Of a DNA stretch of 64,000 nucleotides, positions 29,025 to 39,197 are shown in pieces; position 1 is the stretch's first letter, and each line of letters opens with the position of its first letter. A program made the position numbers and the translations under genes. Under the pieces are notes generated by a model. It did not search any database. It had not been told where the DNA came from and saw only the letters and a list, made by a program, of their open reading frames with translations. The stretch is from assembly GCA_041391485.1 (NCBI GenBank), contig JAWKNY010000006.1:62001-126000 (forward strand), written 5' to 3'. Origin of the DNA: JACKAF01 sp041391485. Its GTDB lineage: Bacteria > Bdellovibrionota > FAC87 > UBA2466 > JACKAF01.

Positions 29025-30208
29025 GTGGGAAACGCAAAGTTCTCTTCATCGCCGAAGACACCACACTCGCGCAAATGGTGCGCCTGAAGACGCTTGCGAC
29101 CACACTCAACCCGCACCACTACGAAGTGCACTTTGCCTGTCAGCGCTTTCCCGATCTTATTTTCGGCGACGCCCCTTTCAAACGCTGGCCCATCTACTCT
29201 TTGCCCCCGCAACAGGTGCTAAAGACGGCGGAGGCAGGAAAACGCCCTTTTAATTTGCCAACGCTTTCGAGATATGTGGAAGAGGACATCCGCCTTTTCG
29301 AAGAGATTCAACCCGATCTTGTTGTCGGGGATTTGCGCTTATCCCTTTGCGTGAGCGCCGAGCATAAAAATATTCCGTACGCCGCGCTCATCAACGCGTA
29401 TTGGAGTCCCCTGTGGCGTCCCCGGCCTTACCCCCTACCCGATCACCCGACCTTAAGGTGGTTTGGCAAACACATCGCGGGCGTGTTTTTCCCCCTGGCA
29501 AAACCTTGGGTATTTCATCACTTTGCAAGCCCGGTAAACAGTCTCCGCCGTCGCTTTGGCTTACCGACGATAGGTAACTTGCAGGACGTTCTGACTTTTG
29601 GCACGCATACGCTCTACCCAGATACTCCGGGACTTATTCCGCTGCCCAAAATCCGCCCGAGCGAACACTATTTAGGCCCGGTGCTTTGGTCTCCTTCCCT
29701 TCCTTTGCCCGAATGGTGGGACAGGCTCCAAAAGGATAAACCGCTTATCTACGTCACCTTGGGATCCTCCGGGAATCAGACGTTACTTCCACGAATCTTA
29801 ACTATCTTGTCTGGCCTTCCCGTTGAAGTCGCTGTCAGCACCGCGGGAAAAAGCACCGCGACGGGGAACGCGCACGCCGCTTCTTATCTTCCCGGTGACA
29901 AGCTTTGCGAGCGCGCAGACCTTGTCATCTGCAATGGAGGCGCTACCACCGCCTACCAAGCCCTGTTCGCCGGTAAACCAGTTGTCGGTATTCCGTCCAA
30001 TCTCGATCAGTTTCTTTCGGCCGATGCGATACAAAAATCGGGGGCCGGGTGTTGGTTGCGAGGCAGCGAAATCGATCGCTTAAAAGGACTGCTGCCACAG
30101 CTTCTGGAAAGTTCGCGCGTACGGCAGGCCGCACAGAGGTTAAGGGCCGAGTTCCGGGCACATCGCTTCGATTTTCTTTTCCCAGAATTTGTCGGATCGG
30201 CTGTGTGA
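29021..30208 (+). CDS. UGT/MGT-type glycosyltransferase
   Basis: 395 residues from GTG 29021, overlapping the upstream stop. GT-B fold: N-terminal KVLFIAEDTTLAQMVRLKTL (acceptor domain), then IYVTLGSSGNQTLLP at the domain junction. The donor-binding region ADLVICNGGATTAYQALFAG then GKPVVGIPSNLDQFL is the hallmark of the UDP-glycosyltransferase/MGT family, although the usual His of the H-G-G motif is Asn. The acceptor is unknown and could be a lipid or natural product. Confidence 0.85.
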   Translation: MSGKRKVLFIAEDTTLAQMVRLKTLATTLNPHHYEVHFACQRFPDLIFGDAPFKRWPIYSLPPQQVLKTAEAGKRPFNLPTLSRYVEEDIRLFEEIQPDLVVGDLRLSLCVSAEHKNIPYAALINAYWSPLWRPRPYPLPDHPTLRWFGKHIAGVFFPLAKPWVFHHFASPVNSLRRRFGLPTIGNLQDVLTFGTHTLYPDTPGLIPLPKIRPSEHYLGPVLWSPSLPLPEWWDRLQKDKPLIYVTLGSSGNQTLLPRILTILSGLPVEVAVSTAGKSTATGNAHAASYLPGDKLCERADLVICNGGATTAYQALFAGKPVVGIPSNLDQFLSADAIQKSGAGCWLRGSEIDRLKGLLPQLLESSRVRQAAQRLRAEFRAHRFDFLFPEFVGSAV

Positions 30209-30224
30209 TGAGATACTCCGCCTC

Positions 30225-30848
30225 GTGCGCGTCTATTGGGTCATCATTGGGTTGTTTTGCTTGTCGTTGGAGGCTTCCGTCCCGGAATCTCCGTGGGAAT
30301 GCGATGACGCGCAATGGATTGGATCACCTGGGATGCACGATGGGATCTTCCACAGCGCACGGGGCACGGTTTGCCGGATTCAGGGCAATGGGCCCAAGAG
30401 CTTTGCCGCGCTGAAGGAAGCTATTCTTAGCACCATCAACGAAAAATCAGAAGTTCACACAAGCCCTATCCAAATCCGCGTAGACGGGATGAACGGAATC
30501 AGCCTGGAAGTTACCAACACCGTCGAGGACTCTGGCTCCCCTGTAAAAATCCGGGAAGAAGTTCAGATCATCAGCGACGAGAAAACGCGTTTTATCTACC
30601 GCACGCAGTCCAAGCGGGTGGAAGCTCACGGAATGGCCTCCTACCTGCGCAAAGTGGGGTTCAGCACCGAACTCCGTTGGCGTCCGGATGCGGGAAAATT
30701 CGACATCGTTCTCAACAATAACGTGCAGGTGGAAAGGCCCTGGTACGCACTCGCCCCCCTCTTTGTGCTCATCGCCAAAGGTATCTCGGAAGACAAATTT
30801 GAGAGAGCCAGCACCGAACTACTCGATTACATTAGTAAAAATCTCTGA
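30225..30848 (+). CDS. secreted protein of unknown function
   Basis: About 207 residues from GTG 30225 (VRVYWVIIGLFCLSLEAS), chosen because it begins just after the glycosyltransferase stop and gives a normal signal peptide. An in-frame TTG at 30189 is the alternative. The mature domain is a beta-rich globular fold with two Cys near its N-terminus (WECDDAQ, GTVCRIQG), then alternating strands (IQIRVDGMNGISLEVTNTVE). No family recognised. Confidence 0.65.
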   Translation: MRVYWVIIGLFCLSLEASVPESPWECDDAQWIGSPGMHDGIFHSARGTVCRIQGNGPKSFAALKEAILSTINEKSEVHTSPIQIRVDGMNGISLEVTNTVEDSGSPVKIREEVQIISDEKTRFIYRTQSKRVEAHGMASYLRKVGFSTELRWRPDAGKFDIVLNNNVQVERPWYALAPLFVLIAKGISEDKFERASTELLDYISKNL

Positions 30849-30898
30849 CTCCAACGCCCTTGTTGGCCCGCTGTGTCGCACGCTATACTGGGTAACTT

Positions 30899-31768
30899 AT
30901 GGAGCCCGAGATAATCAAAACCAGTTCGTCCCACTCTTCCCGCAATTTGCCTGAGGTCATCACCCCAACGCCCGTTGAAACGAATGCCCCCCCGGTTGAG
31001 ATCACGGTTACAGCCTACCACCTCTACGATCACCTGAAGCTGAAACCGCTTCTGGGAATCTTAAGTGGAAAACTACTCAGCAGTTCACCGCGCGAGTTGC
31101 AATTTAAGTACGGAAAGGACAGCTATCTGTTCGTCTACCGTTTTGGCTCTCTGGTGTTTGTGAACGTGGATCCGGGACTCGCCGTACAGGAAATGAAGCG
31201 GGTAGCGAACCTGATTGGGGAACCCAAACGCATTCCGCCCACAGAATCCTATGATGTCCGTCTCGGCAACAAAACCGAAGTGGAATTCGAGTACGTGCAG
31301 GTCAAGAAGATGACCAAGGACACGCTTCGGATGATCGCGATGACGCTCGGCCAATCGGCCGCTCTGGAGTTGATGGAATCCCGAACGGAAACCATGCTCG
31401 AAGATTCAGCCAAACTTATTGAGGAAGTGTCCAAACGGGGCCGCGTCCCTCACACCAACAAACACTTCGTTCGGATGATCGCCAGCACGGCGTCCGCCCG
31501 GCAGGATATCGTCAGCAACCTTGCCGTAATGGACGCTCCCGAAGAAACCTGGGAAAGCCGGTCCCTGGAAGCCTTACACCGGGACGTGCAGTACAATTTC
31601 GAGATCGAGCTGCGATCGCGCATCCTGGATCGAAAACTCACGTTGATTCAGGACAACATCGAACTTCTCGCCGATCTCAGCAGCACGCGCCGGGGTCTAC
31701 TGATGGAAACCCTGATCGTTATCCTCATCGTGATGGAAATAGTGCTCGCCTTCTTTGACTTCTTTTAG
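30899..31768 (+). CDS. RMD1/DUF155 family membrane-anchored protein
   Basis: 289 residues. Central domain FKYGKDSYLFVYRFGSLVFV, then GQSAALELMESRTETMLED and SARQDIVSNLAVMDAPEETW, finishing with a hydrophobic anchor (LMETLIVILIVMEIVLAFFD). This order is diagnostic of the RMD1/DUF155 family, whose eukaryotic members are mitochondrial. The biochemical function is unknown. A 165-bp gap separates it from the sugar operon. Confidence 0.88.
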   Translation: MEPEIIKTSSSHSSRNLPEVITPTPVETNAPPVEITVTAYHLYDHLKLKPLLGILSGKLLSSSPRELQFKYGKDSYLFVYRFGSLVFVNVDPGLAVQEMKRVANLIGEPKRIPPTESYDVRLGNKTEVEFEYVQVKKMTKDTLRMIAMTLGQSAALELMESRTETMLEDSAKLIEEVSKRGRVPHTNKHFVRMIASTASARQDIVSNLAVMDAPEETWESRSLEALHRDVQYNFEIELRSRILDRKLTLIQDNIELLADLSSTRRGLLMETLIVILIVMEIVLAFFDFF

Positions 31769-31933
31769 GCGGTTTGGCCCCTTGCCGGTCCTTCTCCATT
31801 CGACCACAAATTTCTGAAATCTTTACACTATATTTGCGGCTCTTTCTCAGCTGGCTTTTCCCCTTGGCAGATAGGCCGGAAACTGCTTATTCACAGGTAC
31901 TTGAAGCGGAAGGCGATTGAGGAGGGTCCGACC

Positions 31934-33104
31934 ATGAACCGTAAGTTGCGCATGGGCATGGTTGGGGGCGGAAGAGACGCATTCATTGGAGCTGTTCACC
32001 GAATGGCCGCGGGCCTGGACGGTCTCATCGAGCTCTGTGCGGGCGCCTTCAGCAGCGACCCCGAAAAATCCCTAGCCTCCGGCAAAGATCTCTTTCTCTC
32101 CAGCGACCGAGTCTACGCAAGTTACCGCGAGCTATTTGAACAAGAACGCAGCCGAAGCGATCGGATGGATTTTGTGTCCATCGTGACCCCCAATCACACC
32201 CATTTTGAAATTGCCATGGCGGCTTTGGACGCCGGCTTTCCCGTGGTTTGTGAGAAGCCGATGACTTTTAACCTCGAGCAGGCCCAGATGCTTGCGGAAA
32301 AAGTGAAAAGTAGTGGGCTGCTGTTCGGGCTCACACACAATTATACCGGCTACCCGATGGTAAAAGAAGCGCGCGCGCTTGTGGGCAGCAAAGCTTTCGG
32401 AAAGTTACGCAAAGTTGTCGTCGAGTACCCACAAGGGTGGCTCGCGACCTCACTGGAAACTTCAGGTCAAAAGCAAGCGTCCTGGCGTACCGATCCTAGC
32501 AGAGCCGGAGCCAGTTGCTGTGTCGGTGACATCGGTAGCACGCGGCCAATTTAGCTGAATACATCACCCACTCGCACATTGAATCCGTCTGCGCAGACGT
32601 GGCCTCCCTTCGTGCCCGATAGAAAGCTCGACGACGATGCGAATGTGCTCCTGCGCTTCACCAATGGCGCTCACGGGGTGCTGCACGCCAGCCAGATCTG
32701 TGTCGACGAGGAAAACGGCCTCAACATCCGCGTTTATGGCGAGCACGGCGGACTGTGGTGGCGCCAAGAAGACCCTAATAGTTTGCACCTGCGCTGGGCC
32801 GATCGCCCACGCGAAACCCTACGGACGGGTGTCAACTACCCGCATCTCTCCGAGGCGGCGCGCGCGGCGACAAGACTACCCGCCGGGCACCCAGAAGGTT
32901 TTATTGAAGCTTTTGCAAATCTCTATCGCAACTACGCCCGCACCCTCTCAGCGAAGCTTGAGGGGCGCACCCCGACTGCCATCGAGTCCGACTTTCCGGA
33001 TGTGAACGCTGGCATCAGGGGCATGGCTTTTATTCAATCGGTAATCCGCAGTGGCGGAAGTGACCGGAAATGGACAGACGTGCCTCACTCCGGAAGCGGA
33101 AATA
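31934..33104 (+). CDS. Gfo/Idh/MocA-family oxidoreductase, two or more frameshifts
   Basis: ATG 31934 behind GAGGAGGG. NAD-binding Rossmann start RMGMVGGGRDAFIGAVHR and the catalytic EKP motif in FPVVCEKPMTFNLEQA. The frame breaks near 32535 (GDIGS continues as HAANLAEYITHSHIES) and near 32600 (VCADVASF continues as VPDRKLDDDANVLLRF). The remainder (YGEHGGLWWRQEDPNSLHLR, GHPEGFIEAFANLYRNYA) is the normal C-terminal domain. The third frame runs on into the next gene, so the true stop near 33100 is also probably shifted. It likely oxidises or isomerises a sugar feeding the following xylose genes. Confidence 0.78.
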
Positions 33105-33115
33105 AGGAGCGAAAA

Positions 33116-34118
33116 ATGACAAGACCTGTAACTCTATTCACCGGACAATGGGCCGGATCTAAAGTTTGAACCGCTTTGTCGCCTGGTTAAAGAACTGGGA
33201 TTCGACGGTCTGGAAATCGCTTGCTGGGGAGATCACTTTGATGTGTCCCAGGCACTGCAGGACGAGCGTTACTGCGACAACCGATGGAATATTTTAGAAG
33301 AGTACGGGCTTACCTGCCGCGCCATCTCCACCCACCTGGTTGGCCAGGCGGTGTGCGATAACATCGATAAGCGCCACCAAAGCATTTTGCCGCCCGCAAT
33401 TTGGGGCGACGGCAATCCCGAAGGCGTCCGCCAACGCGCGGCTGAGGAAGTCATCCGCACCGCACGGGCCGCGAAGAAATTCGGCGTCGACACCATTGTA
33501 GGTTTCACCGGAAGCCCTATCTGGCACATGCTGTACGCTTTCCCGCCGACCTCTCAAGAAATGATCGACGAAGGCTACCAAGAGTTTGCCCGTCGTTGGA
33601 AGCCGATCCTGGACGAATTTCAGAATGAGGGGATTCGTTTCGCACTGGAAGTTCACCCGACCGAAATCGCTTTTGACACGGTTACGGCAGAACGTGCGCT
33701 GAAGGCCGTAGATTTCCACCCGGCCTTTGGCTTCAATTTCGATCCCAGTCACCTCGGGTACCAGGGAGTGGATTACGTAGGTTTTCTTTATAACTTCCGT
33801 GATCGCATTTTCAATGTGCACATGAAGGACGTAAGCTGGCGGAAGAGCCCAGGCGTGTCGGGCGTTTTTGGAGGTCACCTGGCCTTCGGGCACGAAGACC
33901 GCAACTGGGATTTCCGATCGGTAGGACGCGGTGATATCGACTTTGAACGCATTATCCGTGCCCTGAACGATATTAACTACAAGGGACCGCTGTCCATCGA
34001 ATGGGAAGACAACGCCATGGATCGCGAGTACGGTGCGCGCGAAGCCTGCGCTTTTGTGAAGCGCTTGGACTTCAAGCGCTCGCACGGCGGCGCCTTTGAC
34101 TCCGCTTTTGAAAACTAA
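33116..34118 (+). CDS. sugar phosphate isomerase/epimerase (TIM barrel), one frameshift
   Basis: ATG 33116 behind AAGGAG. The first 15 residues (MTRPVTLFTGQWA) precede a shift near 33158; the continuing frame gives LKFEPLCRLVKELGFDGLEI and then the main open frame to 34118. Motifs of the AP-endonuclease-2-type barrel are present: FALEVHPTEIAFD, FGFNFDPSHLGYQGVD, IFNVHMKDVSW and GPLSIEWEDNAMD, supplying Glu, Asp, His and Glu metal ligands. The substrate is probably a sugar or sugar acid related to the Gfo/Idh product. Confidence 0.82.
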
Positions 34119-34131
34119 GAGGGCTGTCATC

Positions 34132-35463
34132 ATGTCAGACTTTTTTCCGCATGTCCGAGATCGCATTGCGTACGAAGGACCTGAAAGTCCCAATCCGCTT
34201 GCTTATAAGTACTTTAGTCCGGATCGCGAAGTCGGTGGAAAGCCGATGTCGGAGCACCTGCGATTTGCCGTGGCCTACTGGCACACGATGCAAGGAACCG
34301 GTGCCGATGCTTTTGGCGGCGCTGTTCATGAGCGAACATGGCGCCAATCTGGAGATCCCCTAACCACAGCAGAAACCACCTTGGATGCACTATTTGAATT
34401 CATCACCAAGCTGGGGATCTCTCATTATTGTTTTCACGACCGCGACCTTGCGCCGGAAGGGGCGGACATTAAAGAGAGCAACCGCAATCTGGAACACCTG
34501 GTCCGCCGCGCGGAGAAACTGCAAAAGACCCATGACGTGAAGCTTCTCTGGGGAACGGCCAATCTCTTCAGCCACCCCCGGTACACGCACGGAGCGGCCA
34601 CAAACCCCGATCCGCTTGTGTTTGCACACGCCGCTTCGCAAGTCAGACGCGCCCTGGATGCGACAGTCGCCCTGGGCGGAACCGGCTATGTGTTTTGGGG
34701 AGGACGGGAAGGTTATTCTTCGCTTCTCAATACCAACATGAAGCAGGAACGCGAACAGTTAGCGCGCTTTCTCCGGGCGTCCGTAGAATACGGCAGGCGC
34801 ATAGGGTTTAAGGGAATGTTCTTCATCGAACCCAAACCCATGGAACCGACGACGCACCAATACGACTTTGACGCGGCTACGACGCTCAACTTCCTACGTG
34901 AGTTCGGACTTATCGACGATTTCATGCTCAACTTGGAAGCCAATCACGCAACCCTTGCCGGTCACAGCTTTGAGCACGAAGTGCTAACCGCATCGCTCGC
35001 CGGAAAATTGGGGAGCCTAGATATTAACCGCGGCAACCCGCAACTCGGTTGGGATACGGATCAGTTCCCCACCGACATGCACACGGCGACATTGGCGATG
35101 TGGGTACTACTCAAGCAAGGCGGCCTAAAATACGGCGGGTTAAATTTCGACGCCAAACTCCGAAGAGGATCGGTAGAGGCGGAAGACCTTTTCCACGCTC
35201 ATATCGGAGGCATCGATACCTTTGCGCGGGCTTTGCTCGTAGCGGATCGCCTTGTCCGCACGCGCGCTTTGGACGGACTCATCGAGAAGCGCTACGCCGG
35301 TTTCGAAAGCCCAATGGGGAAAAAGATTCTAGCGGGCGACTTTGATTTGCCGGAGCTAGAGGAGTGGGCCATCCAGTCGGGTGAACCCAAACTCCAAAGC
35401 GGGCGAGAGGAAGCTTTGGAAAACGTTTTTAATCAGTATCTCTACAGCCCGACCATTGAGTAG
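34132..35463 (+). CDS. xylA: xylose isomerase
   Basis: 443 residues, full length and unbroken. Starts at ATG 34132, 13 bp after the upstream stop. Family motifs are complete: YCFHDRDLAPEGAD (catalytic His), GYVFWGGREGYSSLLNT, FIEPKPMEPTTHQYDFDAAT (metal Glu), LEANHATLAGHSFEHE and GSLDINRGNPQLGWDTDQFP (second metal site). It interconverts D-xylose and D-xylulose. It is followed by xylB with overlap, so this is a xylose utilisation operon. Confidence 0.97.
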   Translation: MSDFFPHVRDRIAYEGPESPNPLAYKYFSPDREVGGKPMSEHLRFAVAYWHTMQGTGADAFGGAVHERTWRQSGDPLTTAETTLDALFEFITKLGISHYCFHDRDLAPEGADIKESNRNLEHLVRRAEKLQKTHDVKLLWGTANLFSHPRYTHGAATNPDPLVFAHAASQVRRALDATVALGGTGYVFWGGREGYSSLLNTNMKQEREQLARFLRASVEYGRRIGFKGMFFIEPKPMEPTTHQYDFDAATTLNFLREFGLIDDFMLNLEANHATLAGHSFEHEVLTASLAGKLGSLDINRGNPQLGWDTDQFPTDMHTATLAMWVLLKQGGLKYGGLNFDAKLRRGSVEAEDLFHAHIGGIDTFARALLVADRLVRTRALDGLIEKRYAGFESPMGKKILAGDFDLPELEEWAIQSGEPKLQSGREEALENVFNQYLYSPTIE

Positions 35464-36987
35464 TAAGCGGCGAAAATTTGTCATTGGCCTAGACGTAGGA
35501 ACCAGTGGGACGAAGGCGCTACTCGTGGACGACCACGGGCGCGTGCTGGGCCACCACGAGGTCCGACACAAGATTTCCACTCCCCGGCCGACCTGGTCGG
35601 AACAAGATCCCGAAGGCTGGTGGCGAGCTGCCGACAAAGCCATTCACACACTCCTCCGAAGATTCCCGCGCTGCCGATCCGAGGTTCAAGCCATCGGTCT
35701 TTCCGGTCAAATGCACGGCAGTGTTTTTTTGGACAAAAAGGGAACGGTACTCAGACCCGCCATTCTTTGGAATGATCAAAGAACCTCAAGCGAATGCGAG
35801 GAGATCACACGCCTGGTGGGCGGGCGAGAAACGCTGCTTCGTTACACAAGTAACGTCGCGCTTCCCGGTTACACCGCACCCAAGATTCTTTGGGTCCGAC
35901 ACCATGAGCCCAAAGTTTATTCCAAAACCAGACGGATCCTTCTTCCCAAAGACTACGTGGCGTGGAGACTCTGCGGTGAGTTTGCGACGGATGTGGGCGA
36001 CGCGTCCGGTACTCTACTTTTTAATGTACGCAAACGCAGTGGCACAAGCGGGTGCTGAAAGCACTGGAACTCGATCCCAAACTTTTTTGCAAAGCCTATG
36101 AATCGAGTTCTGTCGTGGGAGAGTTGCACCGATCGCTCGCACAACGCTGGCAGCTGGGCCCCCCACAAAGTAAGCCTTGTGATCGGAAGCGGGGATCAAC
36201 CTGCTGCAGCCGTCGGCATGGGGAGTTTCTGGGTTCGGTGAAGCCCGTTGACGCTCGGCACGAGCGGAGTCGTGTTTGCCGCCTCGTCGGTCCCGGTCCC
36301 CAATCACGCAGGCTCAAGTGTAAAGTTTGTCATGCGGTGCCCGACGCTTGGTGCGCTTCGGCTGCATGCTCTGCCGGTGCGAGCGTCGAGTGGTTGCGTG
36401 AGAATATTCTTTAGTGGTGGCAGCTCGTGGTGAAATCATCGTTTGCGCGGGCTTCCAAAGCCGACTCAAAGGGTTTGTTTTTCCTTCCTTACCTAAAAAT
36501 GGGGAACGTTGCCCAGCATCCGGATCCGCATTCCAGAGCTTGCTGGTGGGATGTGGACCGTGATACGCGTTTGTTCATATCGCGCCGCCCAGGCATCTCC
36601 TTCGGTTTGAAAGATCAGTTGCTCGCCTTGAATCCGAAGGCATTCAGATTTCAGCTGCTTCTGCGGATCCCGAAACGCTTTTTGGCAGCAGCTTCAAACC
36701 GATATCTGTTAGTATTCCCACCTGCCGCTTGGACACGCCCCACGCCTCCGCACTGGGAGCGGCTCTGCTTCGCGGGCACACAGGAGTGGGACTTTGGGAA
36801 AACCTCGCTGAAGCCTGCAAAAAAAAAAAAAAAGGCGTCCACGCGGCCCCGCAAAAACCGCGGTTGCAGCTACCACAAAGACCGCTACCGGGTGTACCGA
36901 AGTCTCTACCCCACGCTTCGGCCAGCATTTGAACAAATCCACGGCATTTCAACGTCTTGTGATTGGGTGCCCAAAAGTGCGCCTTGA
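35456..36987 (+). CDS. xylB: xylulokinase, heavily frameshifted
   Basis: It probably starts at TTG 35456, overlapping the xylA stop. The first 190 residues are intact FGGY kinase (FVIGLDVGTSGTKALLVDDH, IGLSGQMHGSVFLDK, ILWNDQRTSSECEE, LLPKDYVAWRLCGEFATD). From about 36030 the frame changes repeatedly: KALELDPKLFCKAYESSS, then VIGSGDQPAAAVGMG, then LTLGTSGVVFAAS, then GLFFLPYL, then PHASALGAALL, then YRSLYPTLRPAF, each in a different frame. Order and spacing follow XylB throughout. An A14 run at 36821-36834 lies in the broken part. Either an error-rich stretch or a recent pseudogene. Confidence 0.75.
36821..36834. repeat. poly-A homopolymer inside xylB
   Basis: Fourteen consecutive As sit in the frameshifted 3' half of xylB, where homologues encode an ordinary ACxxV-type helix. 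A homopolymer of this length is exceptional for this GC content and is a likely assembly or basecalling fault. Confidence 0.6.
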
Positions 36988-37022
36988 TGCGCTTGCCAGG
37001 ATTTACTTAAACGCTCCCGATC

Positions 37023-37747
37023 ATGAAACGTTTTGCGATCATTTTCGTTACTCTCCTCTCCCTGTCAGCGTGCTCGGTGCTCGAGGATACCGTCCCTCGG
37101 CCGCTACGATGGAGTACCGCCGCCCTTCTAACCCGGCTTTTGGCGAGTAAGAATCTGCTCCCTCAGGTGAGGTGGCTGAGATGGACTCTGATCTGAGCCG
37201 ACGCTACTGGCTCGTAGAAGATAAGCCGGTCGTAGTGGAAGAAAGCTACCGTTATGAGGTCGTGGTCACGCCCATCACGGCTCCACTTCGTTGATCGCAT
37301 GCTGCGCGAAGAAGCTTGAAAAAAATATCGCCATGCGGGAAATCCGGAACCACTATCAACACCTCACACGAGCACTCGTACGTTGACCAATCGTGTTTAG
37401 AAGTCTTCGTCAAAGCTCCTCTCTTGTGGGACAGGAATTTCGCGTGGACTACTACGCTGTGAGCTACCACCCGATTGGCGTAAAACCCATTTCGGCGCGG
37501 CCGCTTTTGGGAAAGGCCAAGTACTCTTCCGTTACGTGGGAGCGGCGCGAGCTGATGGACGCTTACCTTCCTGTAGGAGTCTGGGACGACGATCACCGCA
37601 ACATCCGCGGCGTCGGTTACTATTCCCGGCAAATACTTTGCGGTCCCCCCATCAACTTACAAGAGCCCTTTCAGTTCATGTCCGACCCCGCGACCTGAGT
37701 CTGGAATCCGAAGTTTTGGAGTGTACGGGCCGCCGATGGCCGAATAG
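37023..37747 (+). CDS. lipoprotein of unknown function, multiply frameshifted
   Basis: ATG 37023 opens a lipoprotein signal (KRFAIIFVTLLSLSACSVL). The natural continuation changes frame several times: GARGYRPSAATMEYRRPSN, then RRYWLVEDKPVVVEESYRYE and VVVTPITAPL, then EFRVDYYAVSYHPIGVKPIS and AYLPVGVWDDDHRNIRGVGY, ending as SGIRSFGVYGPPMAE at TAG 37745-37747. The Tyr/Val-rich strands fit a compact beta domain. At least four indels are needed, so this reconstruction is tentative. It converges on the flavoprotein gene, leaving 2 bp. Confidence 0.5.
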
Positions 37748-37749
37748 AG

Positions 37750-38450
37750 CTACCAGCTCTTCTTCTTCTTGTTTGATGCAAGTAGGCTTCGTGGTGTATC
37801 GATTCTTCCGCTATTTTGGACTCAAGAATGGTGCGGACTTCTTTTACTAGATCCGCGCTCCCGCAGATATAGAACTCGGACAACTCAAAGGGAATATCGG
37901 CCGCACCTTGGGTAGGCGGTTACCCGCCCGGCAAAAATCCCTCTGATCCTCCTTAAGCTCAGTGCGGGCACCCATTCGAGATAGTTTGAGCCGGCTTAGA
38001 TCCTGACCAAAAAGGATGTCCTGGGATCGCCTGAACCCCGCCAAAAAAAGTGTGCTAAGCGGTAAGTTTTTCTGAAAGAGACTTGAGAAAACCATGGAGC
38101 GAAAGGGCGCGACCCTGTCCCCATCGAGATGAACACAAAGTGACGGTGCTGCTTCGGTTCTAAAACGAAGTGAAACCAACAGCCCCCACAAGCTCCACCT
38201 TGTCCCAGCTTTGAGCTGAAAGGTGCTCTGTCGCGGCTCCCTGCTTTTTGATGCACAGCTCCAAAGTCGGATTTTCCGGTGCCGACGCGATGGAGAAGTA
38301 ACGATCCAAGAACGAGCCGGGATTGGACGGATCGGGTACTTTGAGTTGGAGAGCCTGTCCTGGCTTGAACTGAAACCCGTCGGGCTTTTTCAGCTCCAAA
38401 CGAAAGACATCGGCGCTAAGCCCCTCGTTCTTTACTACCGACACTTCCAT
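37750..38450 (-). CDS. ferredoxin-NADP reductase-type flavoprotein, frameshifted
   Basis: ATG 38450 behind GAGGAG. The N-terminal FAD domain is intact (FKPGQALQLKVPDPSNPG, the FAD motif RYFSIASAPE, LELCIKKQG). From about 38165 the frame alternates: the nucleotide-binding segment reads FVFISMGTG in one frame and APFRSMVFSSLFQKNLPLST in another. The C-terminal EFYICGSADLVKEVRTIL then IHHEAYL is in a third. A final shift would give a natural ending ASNKKKKSW at 37750-37752. The order is that of FNR-like oxidoreductases. It would transfer electrons between NAD(P)H and a protein partner. Confidence 0.75.
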
Positions 38451-38561
38451 GGCGTCTCCTCGATGGCAAAAGCCAAACGATAACGCCCGGACGCCCGTCT
38501 TGCCACGTAAAATGTGCCGTGATACGAAATTACCCTCATTACAATTGGAGGACCACCGCAC

Positions 38562-39197
38562 TTGGAATTTTGGAGCGATAGCTTTGGCAACATGGAAAAG
38601 ATCCCTGCAGAGTTCGCCTTCGGGAAATACCACCCACAAACTCACGTAGAACTCTGTCCGAACCAGAACCCTCATTTCGCGTGGAGCGCACTGCCGACCG
38701 GGTGCAAAAGTTTGGTACTGATCTGCCGTGATACGGATGTCCCTTCCCGCGCAGATAACGTAAACAAGGAACACATCACCGTTCCCACTTCGCTTCCTCG
38801 CGTGGACTTTTTTCATTGGGTACTCGTGGATCTTCCGCCCGATCCGGCGCAAATTGAAGCGGGCGAATTCAGCAATGGCATTGTCCCGCGCGGAAAACCA
38901 GGTCCTTTAGGACCTCGCGATACGCGCCAGGGCCTAAATAATTTCACACAGTGGTTTGCGGGCGACAAAAACCTCAAAGGAAACTATTTCGGCTACGACG
39001 GCCCTTGTCCGCCCTGGAACGACGAGCTGGTTCACCATTACCACTTTACACTCTATGCCTTGGGCGTTGAGAAGTGTCCGGTGGACGGGCAGTTTTCAGG
39101 CCCGGATGTTCTAAACGCCATTCAGCCCCACGTCCTTCGCAAAGCGACCATCACCGGGCTGTACCACATTTACCCGGACGCGCGCTTGGAGGACTAA
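38562..39197 (+). CDS. PEBP (YbhB/YbcL, Raf-kinase-inhibitor-like) protein
   Basis: 211 residues from TTG 38562, with GGAGG about 10 bases upstream; ATG 38592 is an alternative. Family landmarks: CPNQNPHFAWSALPTGCKSL, LICRDTDVPSR (D-x-D-x-P site), VDFFHWVLVDLPPD (conserved His), YFGYDGPCPPWNDELVHHY (G-x-x-P-P region) and HFTLYALG. A cytoplasmic or periplasmic ligand-binding fold of unclear bacterial function. Its stop overlaps the next ATG by one base (TAATG). Confidence 0.88.
   Translation: MEFWSDSFGNMEKIPAEFAFGKYHPQTHVELCPNQNPHFAWSALPTGCKSLVLICRDTDVPSRADNVNKEHITVPTSLPRVDFFHWVLVDLPPDPAQIEAGEFSNGIVPRGKPGPLGPRDTRQGLNNFTQWFAGDKNLKGNYFGYDGPCPPWNDELVHHYHFTLYALGVEKCPVDGQFSGPDVLNAIQPHVLRKATITGLYHIYPDARLED

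Noticed and set aside
36030..37747. Mobile-element insertion as the cause of the broken xylB and lipoprotein genes
   Set aside because: No transposase, terminal inverted repeats or target duplications; the conserved gene order continues through the breaks, which points to small indels.
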